Below the pieces are notes generated by a model. It saw only the letters and a list, made by a program, of their open reading frames with translations. It was not told where the DNA came from and made no database searches. Source: Smaragdicoccus niigatensis DSM 44881 = NBRC 103563 (GTDB lineage Bacteria; Actinomycetota; Actinomycetes; Mycobacteriales; Mycobacteriaceae). Taken from it: a DNA stretch of 64,000 nucleotides. Of the stretch, positions 35,217 through 45,714 are shown in pieces; position 1 is the stretch's first letter; every line of letters begins with the position of its first letter. The position numbers and the translations under genes were made by a program. The stretch spans positions 124,001 through 188,000 of the forward strand of contig NZ_AQXZ01000013.1 of assembly GCF_000380645.1 (NCBI RefSeq). The letters are read 5' to 3'.

Positions 35217-38200
35217 ATGCCCGAAGCCGGAGTGATCGAGATCCGGCTCCTCGGACGGTTCGCGGCGTTGCGTGACGGCGTCGAGATACCGGTCGCTGCG
35301 TTCGAAGGACGTAAGGTCCGCACCCTCGTGAAGGTGCTCGCGAGCCGGCAGGGTCGCTTCGTCAGCAACGATGTGTTGGCGGGCGCGCTCTGGCCCGACC
35401 GCCTGCCCGAGGACCCGGCGGCGAACCTGCAGGTGCTCGTCAACCGCGCGCGGCGTGCGTTGGGAGACCCGAAGCTGATCCTGACCGGTCAGCGGGGCTA
35501 CACGCTGGCCGGAAGCCCGGCCTGCGAGGTCGATGCCGAGCGGTTCGCGGTTGCCGCGGCCGACGAATCGTCCGCGCCGAGGCTACGCGAAGCGCTCTCC
35601 TTATGGTCTGGCGAGCCGCTCCCGGAGGAGGCCTACGACGACTGGGCCGCCGAGTATCGCGCCCGGATGATCCGCATCCATCAGCACCTCCTCGAACGGA
35701 CCGCCTCCCTCGCACTCGACGAGGGCGATGCGGACACCGCGGTCGAAATGAGCAGTCGCGCCGTCGCCGCGGAGCCGCTGCGCGAGGTCGCCGTTCTCCT
35801 GTTGGTCAAGGCCCTCGCCGCAGCTGGAGACGGCAGCGCGGCGCTGACGGCGTACCTCGACTTCCGCACCGCACTCGCTGACGAGTTGGGTGTCGATCCC
35901 TCACCTGCGGCAGCGTCAATATATGAGGGGCTCCTGCGGGAACTTCCGGCGCGGACCGAGTCGTCGCGGCGATCGCGGGCGAGCCAGTTGGGCGAACTCG
36001 CCTTCGTCGGGCGTACCGACGAGCTTCGATACCTGCGTTCGGCATTGACGTCGTCCACTCGGCGAGGTGCGGTCGTCACCGTGAGCGGGGTGTCCGGATC
36101 GGGCAAGTCCCGGCTCGTGGACCGGCTCGCTCGGGAGGTGCCGCTGATCCGAGTCCGGGCCTACCTGTCCGACCGTGCGGATCAGTGGAGCATGCTCCGC
36201 ACCTTGTTGCGGGAAGCGCTCGCGCTCGACATCGGTTTCCTCGATGCCCTTCCCACACCGATGCAGTCTTCTCTGGCGTGGCTGCTTCCCGAACTCGGCC
36301 GTAGTGCGGGCGTCGAGCCCGACCCCGCGAGCCGGCACATCCTGGTTCAAGAGGCCGCGGTGCGCGTACTGGAGGCGACCGAGATGGTCATCGCCATCGA
36401 TGACCTCCAATGGTGCGATCCGAGCAGCTTGGCAATCGTCGAAACGGTCGTGAACCGCGCGCAAGTCCGGGGAACCATCCTGATCTTCCGTCCCGCGGAA
36501 GCCGCGGATCGCGACGACGTCACGGCTCTTCTCGCGCACTGTGCCACCGCAGTGCGGGTCAATCTCGGCGGGCTCAGCGCGGATGCGCTGCGCGAACTCG
36601 TGAACGATGTCGGCGTTGTCGAGGCGATCACTCAGCACACTGATCGCACGCCCATGGCGGTTGCCGAGGTACTGCAGGTACTTGCCGCAGAGGGGCTCGT
36701 CCTGCACGGACCAGCGGGCCACCTCAACGGCGCCACGCCAGCCGCCGCTGCGCGCGCTACCCAGATCGCGCAAGCCGGCAAGCGAATGGCGATCGCGAAC
36801 CGCGTGAACACGCAGATCCCGGCGGACCGAAAGGTGCTGTCGTTGCTCGCGTTGCGCTCGCGCGAAACCAGCGTTCCACTGATCTCTGCAGCATCCGGAA
36901 CCGACCACAACGCGGTGCACGCCAGTTTGTCCCGTCTGTTCCGACGGGGGCTGGTGCGGCTCGGCGACCTGGGCTGGGCGACCAGCCACGACATGGTCAC
37001 TGAGGTGGTGGGCAGCCTTCTAGACGCCGTCGACTCTGCGCGCCTGCACGCCGACCTCGCCGAAGCCCTGCGAACCGAAGACGATGTCACGGCTGTCGCA
37101 CATCATCTGCGGGAAGCGGGCGACGCACGCGGCGCGGCCGAAGCCTATGCCGACGCGGCGGCACGCGCCCTCCTCAGCTATGCCGACGACGAGGCGATTC
37201 AACTCGCTCAGTCCGGGCTCGCGCTTCAACCGTCACCGTTCGTGCGGGCATCGCTCCACGAAACCCGCGGGCAGGCGCGACAACGTCGAAGTGAGATCAC
37301 CGGAGCTCGGGAGGACATTCGGGCCGCGCTCGCGGCGAGCACGAACGGTCCCGCGCGTGCCCGGAACCTTTCCCGGCTGGCGATGCTCGCTTCGGGTGCG
37401 GACGACATCGTTCGGGCCGCGTCGCTCGCTGAACTCGCGGTGGCAGAGGCGGGAACGGACCACGCCGCGCGGGCGCGCGCTCTCGAGGTCGCTTCGATCC
37501 TCGACATGAACAATCAACGCGCTGACCGCGCGGTAGAACGGGCCGCGGAAGCACTGGCTCTCTACGAGCAACTGTCCGACGGCGCGGGGATGGCACGCGT
37601 CCTCGATGCCCGCGCGATGGCACAGTTCCTGGACGGTGCGGTCACCGAAGGTGAAGCGGCTCTGCGGCGTGCAGCCGACCTCTTTTACGACTCCGGTGAT
37701 CTTGTCCGCGTCCTCACACCGCGGTCGACCGCGGGGCACGCACTGGTCTTCGCCGGACGCGCCGCCGACGGCCTCGTTCAGATCAATGCGGCACTCGAAC
37801 TCGCCCGCACGCTCGGCAATCTGGAGGGGCAGTCGTACGCCTTGTGGCACCTGGCGGAGGCCTTCGCCGCGCTCTCCCGCGGCGACGAAGCGTTGGCGGC
37901 GGCGATGGAAGCACTGGACATCGCTACCCGAATCGAGCACCGCGGGTGGACCGCAACCGCCTGGCGCGGTGTTGGAATCGCACACCAGCAGCTTGGCGAT
38001 CTCGATTCGTCGCTCAACGCATTCTTCACATCGCTCGATCTTTCCGAGCACCTCGGATTGTTCGCGTCATGGGCCGCGGCGAGGGCAGCGATTGTGCTGG
38101 TTCGGCGCGGCGCTCTGGATCAGGCACACACCCTGGCCGAACGCGCCCTTCGCGAGGGCCCGGCGCTCGGCCACTACGAGGCCCGGTGGGCGCAAACGGA

Positions 38201-38333
38201 GGTGGCGGCTGCGCTCGGCGATCCGCGCGCGGCGCATTTCGCGCGGAACGCACTCGAGCGGATGGCATCTGGCGGCATGGAGCAGGGCAGAGAACGTTTG
38301 ACCGAGCTCGCTAATCCTCCAGCGTCGGCCTAG
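35217..38333 (+). CDS. SARP/BTAD-type regulatory ATPase with TPR domain
   Basis: This 1038-residue regulator carries an OmpR-type DNA-binding domain (about 1-95, EIRLLGRFAALRDG), a bacterial transcriptional activator domain (about 100-245, ending DPSPAAASIYEGLLREL), an STAND/AAA ATPase with Walker A GVSGSGKSR (about 293) and Walker B VIAIDDLQW (about 391), and a helical TPR-like half from about 590 on. This is the layout of large SARPs such as AfsR. ATG 35217 is the likely start. It sits inside an otherwise corA-linked block; from memory M. tuberculosis has no such gene there. The ligand or signal is unknown; the divergent cupin gene is a likely target. Confidence 0.9.
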   Translation: MPEAGVIEIRLLGRFAALRDGVEIPVAAFEGRKVRTLVKVLASRQGRFVSNDVLAGALWPDRLPEDPAANLQVLVNRARRALGDPKLILTGQRGYTLAGSPACEVDAERFAVAAADESSAPRLREALSLWSGEPLPEEAYDDWAAEYRARMIRIHQHLLERTASLALDEGDADTAVEMSSRAVAAEPLREVAVLLLVKALAAAGDGSAALTAYLDFRTALADELGVDPSPAAASIYEGLLRELPARTESSRRSRASQLGELAFVGRTDELRYLRSALTSSTRRGAVVTVSGVSGSGKSRLVDRLAREVPLIRVRAYLSDRADQWSMLRTLLREALALDIGFLDALPTPMQSSLAWLLPELGRSAGVEPDPASRHILVQEAAVRVLEATEMVIAIDDLQWCDPSSLAIVETVVNRAQVRGTILIFRPAEAADRDDVTALLAHCATAVRVNLGGLSADALRELVNDVGVVEAITQHTDRTPMAVAEVLQVLAAEGLVLHGPAGHLNGATPAAAARATQIAQAGKRMAIANRVNTQIPADRKVLSLLALRSRETSVPLISAASGTDHNAVHASLSRLFRRGLVRLGDLGWATSHDMVTEVVGSLLDAVDSARLHADLAEALRTEDDVTAVAHHLREAGDARGAAEAYADAAARALLSYADDEAIQLAQSGLALQPSPFVRASLHETRGQARQRRSEITGAREDIRAALAASTNGPARARNLSRLAMLASGADDIVRAASLAELAVAEAGTDHAARARALEVASILDMNNQRADRAVERAAEALALYEQLSDGAGMARVLDARAMAQFLDGAVTEGEAALRRAADLFYDSGDLVRVLTPRSTAGHALVFAGRAADGLVQINAALELARTLGNLEGQSYALWHLAEAFAALSRGDEALAAAMEALDIATRIEHRGWTATAWRGVGIAHQQLGDLDSSLNAFFTSLDLSEHLGLFASWAAARAAIVLVRRGALDQAHTLAERALREGPALGHYEARWAQTEVAAALGDPRAAHFARNALERMASGGMEQGRERLTELANPPASA

Positions 38334-38805
38334 CCGAGAAGATCTGCACCGGCGAGGCCGGCTCCGGCAGAACGAAGTCCGCAACCCCGCTCGGCTCGAT
38401 CCGCACTGCGGTCTCGGGGGCTCCCTTCCAGACAGGACCACCGAGCCGCAGCATGAGCCCCTCCTTGAGGACCACGCCCTCGACCGACGGAACCGCAGCG
38501 ACGACAGCGAGCGAACGCGCGATGCCCGCTTCCGGTCCGGCAGCACCTTGGACCTGCAACAGCACTTCCGCCCGCGGGCCGCGGATCGGGTCGGCGTTGT
38601 ATGAGCTCGGATCGACCATCGGGTACCGCGAGCAGCCGACCGTCACATAGAAGTAGTTGTTCGACTCGTCGGGGCCGAAGCGCAGGATCTCGATCGGTTC
38701 CAGACCGACGAACGTCACCGACGCCGAATCGGGCTCACTGACCCCGGAAAACCACGAGACCAAGTGGGAGCGAACGGCGGCGGCGACGTCTGAAGGGCTC
38801 GTCAT
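38311..38805 (-). CDS. Suppressor of fused (SUFU)-domain protein
   Basis: A 164-residue protein whose core resembles the suppressor-of-fused fold: the N-terminal VRSHLVSWFSG, a central beta region with ILRFGPDESNNYFYVTVGCS, and EVLLQVQGAAG. In bacteria such domains are of unknown function and are sometimes immunity-like. Start ATG 38805. It overlaps the SARP gene 3' end by 23 bases on the opposite strand. It lies 5 bases downstream of the 17M-like gene on the same strand and may be co-transcribed with it. Confidence 0.8.
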   Translation of the reverse strand: MTSPSDVAAAVRSHLVSWFSGVSEPDSASVTFVGLEPIEILRFGPDESNNYFYVTVGCSRYPMVDPSSYNADPIRGPRAEVLLQVQGAAGPEAGIARSLAVVAAVPSVEGVVLKEGLMLRLGGPVWKGAPETAVRIEPSGVADFVLPEPASPVQIFSARPTLED

Positions 38806-38810
38806 ACCCC

Positions 38811-39299
38811 TTAGATTGCCAGCTTCGCGAGAAGGTCTCGCGCCTGCTCTGCCGACTTCGGATCACAGATCACGTCGTAGCGGCCGGCGACGAGCTGCAT
38901 CGTCGACGCGAAATCACGTTGGCCGCGGGTCGCGGCATACGGGATGCTCGCGCTGATCAGCCCGAACACGATGCCGCCGATCACGGCCGCGATGACCGGG
39001 CCCACGAGGTTGTTCGTGAACATGCCGAGCAGCAGTCCGATGAACAGACCGAGCCACGCACCGGAGGCGATTCCGCCCGCGAGGACCTTGCCCCAGGTGA
39101 GGCGACCGAGCACGCGTTCGACCTGCATGAGGTCGACGCCCACGATCGTCACGTCCTGGACGGGGAAGCGCTCGTCGGAAAGATAGTCGACGGCCCGCTG
39201 CGCTTCGGCGTAGGTTGGGTAGGAGCCGATCGGCCACCCACTCGGGGGCGTCGGCAGGTTTCCGCCTATGCGGTTCGGTTGCCCCATTGAGTTCGTCAT
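38811..39299 (-). CDS. General stress protein 17M-like membrane-associated protein
   Basis: A 162-residue protein with an N-terminal segment PIGSYPTYAEAQRAVDYLSDE, a YflT/17M-like start in which a ferredoxin-like fold precedes two transmembrane helices (about residues 72-96 and 104-126). It looks like the remembered Rv1234 of M. tuberculosis, located beside the MgtE-N/CBS gene as here. ATG 39299 is chosen; ATG 39308 is possible. It is divergent from the MgtE-N gene. The function is unknown. Confidence 0.8.
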   Translation of the reverse strand: MTNSMGQPNRIGGNLPTPPSGWPIGSYPTYAEAQRAVDYLSDERFPVQDVTIVGVDLMQVERVLGRLTWGKVLAGGIASGAWLGLFIGLLLGMFTNNLVGPVIAAVIGGIVFGLISASIPYAATRGQRDFASTMQLVAGRYDVICDPKSAEQARDLLAKLAI

Positions 39300-39445
39300 G
39301 GCACCCATTCTGCCTGGGCACACTGTCTCCTGGCCGGGATCCGAGGTTCCCCATAGCGCTCTGGCATGTCAGTGCCAATGCGTACGATCACCGGCGGAGC
39401 AGTTCTGTCAGAAGAAGTGGAGTTCCGGCCGGGAGGTGAGCGCGA

Positions 39446-40705
39446 GTGGTCGCTGTGAGCAAGGTTTTCGCAGCTCGGCTGGCCGGAATGGTCGTTCTGG
39501 GTCCCGACGGTGAATCCATTGGACGCGTCCGCGACGTGGTCATCGGCCTCCGGATCAACCGCCAGATTCCGCGCGTTCTCGGCCTCGTTGTCGAGTTGCT
39601 CACACATAAGCGAATCTTCGTCCCGATGCTCCGCGTGACGGCTATCGAACCGAGCTCGGTCACCCTGCTCACCGCGAACGTCAGCCTCCGCCGTTTCGCG
39701 CAACGACCGAGTGAAGTCCTTGCCCTCGCACAGCTTCTCGAATCGAAGGTGCGGGTCGACACACCCGAACTCGCCGATTCCGAGTGTGTGGTTTTCGACC
39801 TCGGACTCGAGCAGGGCCGCGGCCGCGACTGGGCGGTGACGAAGGTCGCCGTGCGTGCCGCACGCGGACGCCTCGCTCGCCGTTCCGCGGTTCAGGTCGT
39901 GCCGTGGGGCCAGGTCCACGGGCTCACGCCGGGTGATCTGGCGCTGCCGGGCCAGGGCGTTTCGGTGTTGCTCGCGCAATTTGAAGGCCTGCGCGCCGCG
40001 GACGTCGCCAATGCGCTGCGCGAGTTGCCCGAGAAGCGCCGCCTCGAAGTCGCGATCGCCCTCGACGACGAACGCCTCGCCGATGTCGTGCAGGAGCTGC
40101 CCGAGACGGACCAGGTCGAACTCCTCGGCCAGCTCGAGGTCGAACGCGCTGCCGACGTCCTCGAAGCCATGGACCCCGACGACGCCGCCGACCTTCTGAG
40201 CGAACTCCCCGCCACCGAGGCGGAGTCACTCCTGCAACTCATGGACCCCGAGGATTCGGCGCCGGTCCGTCGACTGCTCGCCCACTCCCCGAACACCGCC
40301 GGTGGTCTGATGACGCCAGAACCGGTGGTGCTGGCCCCGGCCACGACCGTTGCCGAGGCGCTTGCGCGCGTCCGTAACCCGGACCTCAGCCCGGCGCTCG
40401 CCAGCATGGTCTTCGTCGTCCGTCCGCCGACTGCGACGCCGACCGGCCGCTACCTCGGCTGCGTGCACATTCAGGCCCTCCTGCGCGAGCCGCCGGCCAG
40501 CCTCGTCGGCGCCGTCATCGACAAAGACCTGCCCCGCCTCCACCCCGGCGACTCGCTACAGGCCGTGACCCGCTACTTCGCGACCTACAACCTCGTGTGT
40601 GGGCCGGTCGTCGACGACGAGGAGCACCTCCTCGGCGCCGTGACCGTCGACGACGTTCTCGACCACCTCCTGCCGGACGACTGGCGTGAGCACGAGGACG
40701 TCTGA
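39446..40705 (+). CDS. MgtE N-terminal/CBS-domain protein without a channel domain
   Basis: The 419-residue protein carries a PRC-barrel-like N-terminal half (about 1-150, LDGESIGRVRDVV-type segment), then the MgtE N-domain repeats (ERAADVLEAMDPDDAADLLSELP) and two CBS motifs (NTAGGLMTPEPVV, ATTVAEALARVR), but no transmembrane channel. From memory it matches Rv1232c of M. tuberculosis. It could sense Mg2+ or nucleotides. GTG 39446 has GGAGGTGA 6 bases upstream. Its stop overlaps the DUF1003 start as TGATG, so the two are made together; DUF1003 may supply the membrane part. Confidence 0.87.
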   Translation: MVAVSKVFAARLAGMVVLGPDGESIGRVRDVVIGLRINRQIPRVLGLVVELLTHKRIFVPMLRVTAIEPSSVTLLTANVSLRRFAQRPSEVLALAQLLESKVRVDTPELADSECVVFDLGLEQGRGRDWAVTKVAVRAARGRLARRSAVQVVPWGQVHGLTPGDLALPGQGVSVLLAQFEGLRAADVANALRELPEKRRLEVAIALDDERLADVVQELPETDQVELLGQLEVERAADVLEAMDPDDAADLLSELPATEAESLLQLMDPEDSAPVRRLLAHSPNTAGGLMTPEPVVLAPATTVAEALARVRNPDLSPALASMVFVVRPPTATPTGRYLGCVHIQALLREPPASLVGAVIDKDLPRLHPGDSLQAVTRYFATYNLVCGPVVDDEEHLLGAVTVDDVLDHLLPDDWREHEDV

Positions 40706-41232
40706 TGAGTGAGAAGAACCTCCGTCAGCGTCTGGACCTTCCGCTCGGTATCCGTCGCTTCCGGTGGCAGTGGGACGTCGAGGCGGTGGGGCGAAACAGC
40801 GAGCAATTCGCCAGGTTCCTCGGCACCGGCCGCTACCTGGTGATTCAGACCGTTTTCGTGGTCGTTTGGATCATCCTCAACGTGTTCGCGGTCAAGCTCC
40901 GGTGGGACCCGTATCCGTTCATCCTGTTGAACCTCGCGTTCTCGACCCAGGCCGCGTACGCCGCACCGCTCATCCTGCTGGCCCAGAACCGCCAGGAGAA
41001 CCGCGACCGCGTCGCCCTCGAGGAAGACCGCGTTCGTTCGGCCCAGACGAAGGCGGACACCGAGTTCCTCGCCCGCGAGCTGGCCGCGATGCGCCTGGCG
41101 ATCGGTGAGGTCGCGACCCGTGATTACCTGCGCCGCGAACTCGACGAACTGCGCGACATGATCGAGAAGCTGGCCGCGGGCGAACCTGCGCCGAAGAAGA
41201 AGCGCAAGGCCGAAAAGCCCCACATCGACTGA
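40705..41232 (+). CDS. DUF1003 membrane protein
   Basis: A 175-residue protein with two adjacent transmembrane helices (about residues 47-70 and 75-95), the conserved WIILN start and FILLNLAFSTQAAYAAPLILL, a following NRQENRDR segment and a C-terminal coiled coil (about 105-160) ending in a Lys-rich tail. This matches DUF1003. It is coupled to the MgtE-N/CBS gene by a one-base overlap (TGATG). From memory it corresponds to Rv1231c. Its function is unknown. Confidence 0.88.
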   Translation: MSEKNLRQRLDLPLGIRRFRWQWDVEAVGRNSEQFARFLGTGRYLVIQTVFVVVWIILNVFAVKLRWDPYPFILLNLAFSTQAAYAAPLILLAQNRQENRDRVALEEDRVRSAQTKADTEFLARELAAMRLAIGEVATRDYLRRELDELRDMIEKLAAGEPAPKKKRKAEKPHID

Positions 41233-41518
41233 GTTCGACTGCCGCAGCAGGGATTTCAGCCCCTATGCGCTACCACGTCAGGCGCCGTCAAGGCAAAAGG
41301 CCTGCACGATACAAAGTCGAGACCTGATTTTCTCGAAACGTGGCCGTACGTAGATCAAATCGGTAATCTTGTTTCGCAAGTTGCATGTGCGTTCCACCGT
41401 TAATCCAGTGATCCGCGTTTCCAGGGTGACTGAAGTGGGGCCGCGACGCGCCTGAATCGAATGAGGTTCCAAACGGGCCGTCCAGGCACCCCGAGAGACC
41501 CTCACGGGAGTTGGTCAA
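41233..41518. other. Intergenic region upstream of the transglycosylase gene
   Basis: A 286-base gap with lower GC than its neighbours and no convincing gene on either strand. I see no clear riboswitch fold by eye. The GGGAG Shine-Dalgarno of the transglycosylase gene lies at its right end (41506-41510). Confidence 0.4.
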
Positions 41519-42547
41519 ATGCAGTTGAGAGCACCAAAGACGGTCTCCGCGATCGTCCTCGCCGGTTTGTTGAGTGCGGGGTCGTCCGCATTCACGCAGA
41601 CCGCGCAGACGCCGCCGGCCGCCCCGGATGCGCAACTGCTCGCCGCAGACCAGTCCATGGCGAGCACCGAGGCCGCGGCCGAAAACGCGACCGTCGGCAT
41701 CGTTCCACCCGCAGCTGTCGCGGTCCGCGCACCACATGCCTTCGGCGAGAGCGGCGACGCATTCGCCGGCGCACTCCCGCTGCCCGGCATGGGCGGTGTC
41801 GCCGGACTCGGAATTCCGCAGATCGTTCTCGCTGCTTACCGCAACGCCGAACTCGCTTTGGCGTCGTCAGACCCGGGCTGCCACCTGCCGTGGAACCTTC
41901 TCGCCGGCATCGGCAAGGTCGAGTCCAACCACGCCAACGGCGGCCAGACCGACCCCGCCGGTACGACGATCGGCCAGATCAACGGCCCCGCTCTCGACGG
42001 CACGCTGCCCGGCAACGAGGTCATTGCGTCCAAGGATGCCAAGGGCAAGGTCACGTATACGAAGGCCATCGGCCCGATGCAGTTCCTGCCGTCGACCTGG
42101 AAGACCTACCAGTCCGACGGAAACGGGGACGGAGTAGCGGACCCGAACAACGTCTTCGACGCTTCGCTCGCCGCGGGCAAGTACCTGTGCAGTGGCGGCA
42201 TGGACCTTAGCGACCCGAACCAGGAACTGCGCGCCATCCTCCGCTACAACAACTCGGTGAAGTACGCCAACGACGTTCGACGCTGGTCGAACGCCTACCG
42301 CACGGGCGCGGTTCCGTCGGCAGTCGACCTCGCCGGACTCATCGACCCGAAGACGCTCGATGAGATGTCGGCATCGGAAACCACGACGACCGCGGCGACC
42401 ACAACGACGACCGCAGCGTGCACCGGCAGCCTCCTGTGCCCGCCCCCGGGTGTCAGTGCTCCGCCGCCACCGGCGTGGTGGGGCCCCAAGCCAGCAGCAC
42501 CCGCACCGGCCGCACCGCCACCACCGGTCGCGCCAGCGAAGAAGTAG
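41519..42547 (+). CDS. Secreted lytic transglycosylase-like protein
   Basis: The 342-residue exported protein has a signal peptide (about 1-25: LRAPKTVSAIVLAGLLSAGS) and a lysozyme-like transglycosylase domain (about 95-265): the catalytic Glu lies in GIGKVESNHA near residue 138, followed by AIGPMQFLPSTW and the ILRYNNS segment. A Thr-rich stretch and a Pro/Ala-rich tail follow, as in cell-wall spanning actinobacterial enzymes. It probably cleaves peptidoglycan glycan strands. From memory it corresponds to Rv1230c. GGGAG is 8 bases before the ATG. A terminator follows. Confidence 0.9.
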   Translation: MQLRAPKTVSAIVLAGLLSAGSSAFTQTAQTPPAAPDAQLLAADQSMASTEAAAENATVGIVPPAAVAVRAPHAFGESGDAFAGALPLPGMGGVAGLGIPQIVLAAYRNAELALASSDPGCHLPWNLLAGIGKVESNHANGGQTDPAGTTIGQINGPALDGTLPGNEVIASKDAKGKVTYTKAIGPMQFLPSTWKTYQSDGNGDGVADPNNVFDASLAAGKYLCSGGMDLSDPNQELRAILRYNNSVKYANDVRRWSNAYRTGAVPSAVDLAGLIDPKTLDEMSASETTTTAATTTTTAACTGSLLCPPPGVSAPPPPAWWGPKPAAPAPAAPPPPVAPAKK

Positions 42548-42558
42548 CTGGACCCAAG

Positions 42559-42589
42559 CGCCGCTCCCCACGAGGGGGCGGCGTTTTTT
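42559..42589 (+). terminator. Rho-independent terminator after the transglycosylase gene
   Basis: A 10-bp stem with one G-U pair (42559-42568 against 42574-42583) and a 5-base loop is followed by six T residues (42584-42589). It lies 11 bases after the stop codon and has the full canonical form. Confidence 0.9.
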
Positions 42590-42620
42590 GGCGTCACCAA
42601 CCGTTCCGTAGACTCATGGA

Positions 42621-43763
42621 ATGCCAATCCTCGAGGAAGTCGACGTTCGCGCCGCGCTCGCCAAGGTCATCGACCCGGAGATCCGGAAGCCGATCACTGA
42701 TCTGGGCATGGTCAAGTCCGTCGACATCAACGGCAGTGCGGTGCACGTCGTCGTTTACCTGACGACGTCTGCCTGCCCGCTGCGCGACGAGATCTCCAAG
42801 CGCGTGGAGAAGTTCGTCTCCGAGGTTCCCGGCGCCGAGACGGTCACCGTCGAGCTCGACGTCATGAACGACGAGCAGCGCACCGAACTGCGCCGGAGCC
42901 TGCGCGGCGACTCGGCCGACCCGGTCATCCCGTTCGCACAACCCGGCTCGATGACGCGCGTCTACGCGGTCGCCTCCGGCAAGGGTGGCGTCGGAAAGTC
43001 AAGCGTCACGGTCAACCTGGCCGCCGCCATGGCCGCTCGTGGATTGTCCGTCGGTCTGCTCGACGCCGACATCTACGGCCACTCGGTGCCGCGCATGCTC
43101 GGTACCAACGCTCGTCCCACGCAGGTCGAGAAGATGATCATGCCGCCGATCGCGCACGACGTGAAGGTCATCTCGGTCGCGCAGTTCACCTCGGGGAACG
43201 TGCCGGTCGTCTGGCGTGGCCCGATGCTTCACCGCGCCTTGCAGCAGTTCCTCGCCGACGTCTTCTGGGGCGACCTCGACGTTCTCCTCATGGACCTCCC
43301 GCCGGGCACCGGTGACATCGCGATCTCGATCGCCCAGCTCGTCCCGTCGGCCGAGATCCTCGTCGTCACGACGCCGCAGGATGCTGCCGCCGAGGTCGCT
43401 GAGCGGGCCGGCGCCATCGCCGTGCAGACGCGTCAGCGTGTGGTCGGCGTGGTCGAGAACATGTCGTGGCTCGAACTCCCCAACGGAGAGCGGATGGAGG
43501 TCTTCGGCTCCGGCGGTGGCGCTCGCGTCGCCGAGAGCCTGACCCGCATCATCGGCGCCGAGGTTCCGCTGCTCGGTCAGATCCCGATGGACCCGGCGGT
43601 CGTCAACGCTGGCGACGAGGGTGTCCCGATCGTGCTCAGCCAGCCGGACTCCCCGGTCGCGAAGGCGCTCGTGGAGATCTCGGGCAAGCTGGCCGTACGC
43701 CAGCGCGGGCTCGTGGGGATGTCGCTCAACATCGACACCACGAAGCGCAAGAACCTGCTCTAA
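42621..43763 (+). CDS. mrp: Iron-sulfur cluster carrier protein, Mrp/ApbC family
   Basis: A 380-residue P-loop ATPase that assembles and delivers Fe-S clusters. An N-terminal MIP18-like (DUF59) domain (about 1-85, with TSACPLRDEISKRVE) precedes the deviant Walker A GKGGVGKSS (about 120-128), and DADIYGHSVPR and DLPPGTGD follow. The usual C-terminal CxxC pair is not evident (an ENMS segment stands in the position), as in many actinobacterial homologues. Start ATG 42621. From memory it corresponds to Rv1229c. It converges on tatB. Confidence 0.92.
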   Translation: MPILEEVDVRAALAKVIDPEIRKPITDLGMVKSVDINGSAVHVVVYLTTSACPLRDEISKRVEKFVSEVPGAETVTVELDVMNDEQRTELRRSLRGDSADPVIPFAQPGSMTRVYAVASGKGGVGKSSVTVNLAAAMAARGLSVGLLDADIYGHSVPRMLGTNARPTQVEKMIMPPIAHDVKVISVAQFTSGNVPVVWRGPMLHRALQQFLADVFWGDLDVLLMDLPPGTGDIAISIAQLVPSAEILVVTTPQDAAAEVAERAGAIAVQTRQRVVGVVENMSWLELPNGERMEVFGSGGGARVAESLTRIIGAEVPLLGQIPMDPAVVNAGDEGVPIVLSQPDSPVAKALVEISGKLAVRQRGLVGMSLNIDTTKRKNLL

Positions 43764-43772
43764 GTAGCGTCC

Positions 43773-44186
43773 CTAGGTAGCGTCGGGATCGAACGACGGA
43801 GTCGATCCCGGTGCCGGTGGCGTCGGGTTCTCCGTCTTCGGCTCGTACATCGCTGAGGACGGCTTGAGCGGTTCCTTCACCGATCGCGCCGTGTCTTCGA
43901 AGTCGCGGATGACGCTGTCGTCCCCGTCGAGCAGGTGCTTGGTCACCATCGCACGCGGGGACATGCCGCGCAGTTCATTCAGCTGCTGAATGGGCTTGCG
44001 AAATTCCTCGAAGTCGGAGCCGAATTCCTGCTTGAGCTGCGTCGATGCACCCGACGCGTAGTCCTTGACCTTGCGCATGGTGCCGCTCACCCATCGAATC
44101 GCACCGGGCAATCGTTCGGGTCCGAGGATCACCAGCGCGGCAACGACGAGAACGAACATCTCGCTCCAGCCGATGTTGCTGAACAT
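43773..44186 (-). CDS. tatB: Sec-independent protein translocase component TatB
   Basis: The 137-residue protein of the twin-arginine export machinery has one N-terminal transmembrane helix in GWSEMFVLVVAALVILGPERLP (residues 6-27), with the hinge Gly-Pro, then an amphipathic helix (AIRWVSGTMRKVKDYAS) and a disordered Pro-rich tail. This is the TatB form rather than TatA because of the longer tail. It follows htrA by 20 bases, giving the sigE-rseA-htrA-tatB order known in mycobacteria. Confidence 0.93.
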   Translation of the reverse strand: MFSNIGWSEMFVLVVAALVILGPERLPGAIRWVSGTMRKVKDYASGASTQLKQEFGSDFEEFRKPIQQLNELRGMSPRAMVTKHLLDGDDSVIRDFEDTARSVKEPLKPSSAMYEPKTENPTPPAPGSTPSFDPDAT

Positions 44187-44206
44187 CAGAGAACCTGCCT
44201 AATCCG

Positions 44207-45706
<1,500 letters not shown>

Positions 45707-45714
45707 TTACGACT

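Noticed and set aside
41233-41518. Possible riboswitch upstream of the transglycosylase gene
   Set aside because: The gap is long enough for one and the gene type would fit, but no consensus of the c-di-AMP (ydaO) class or other known class could be matched by eye.
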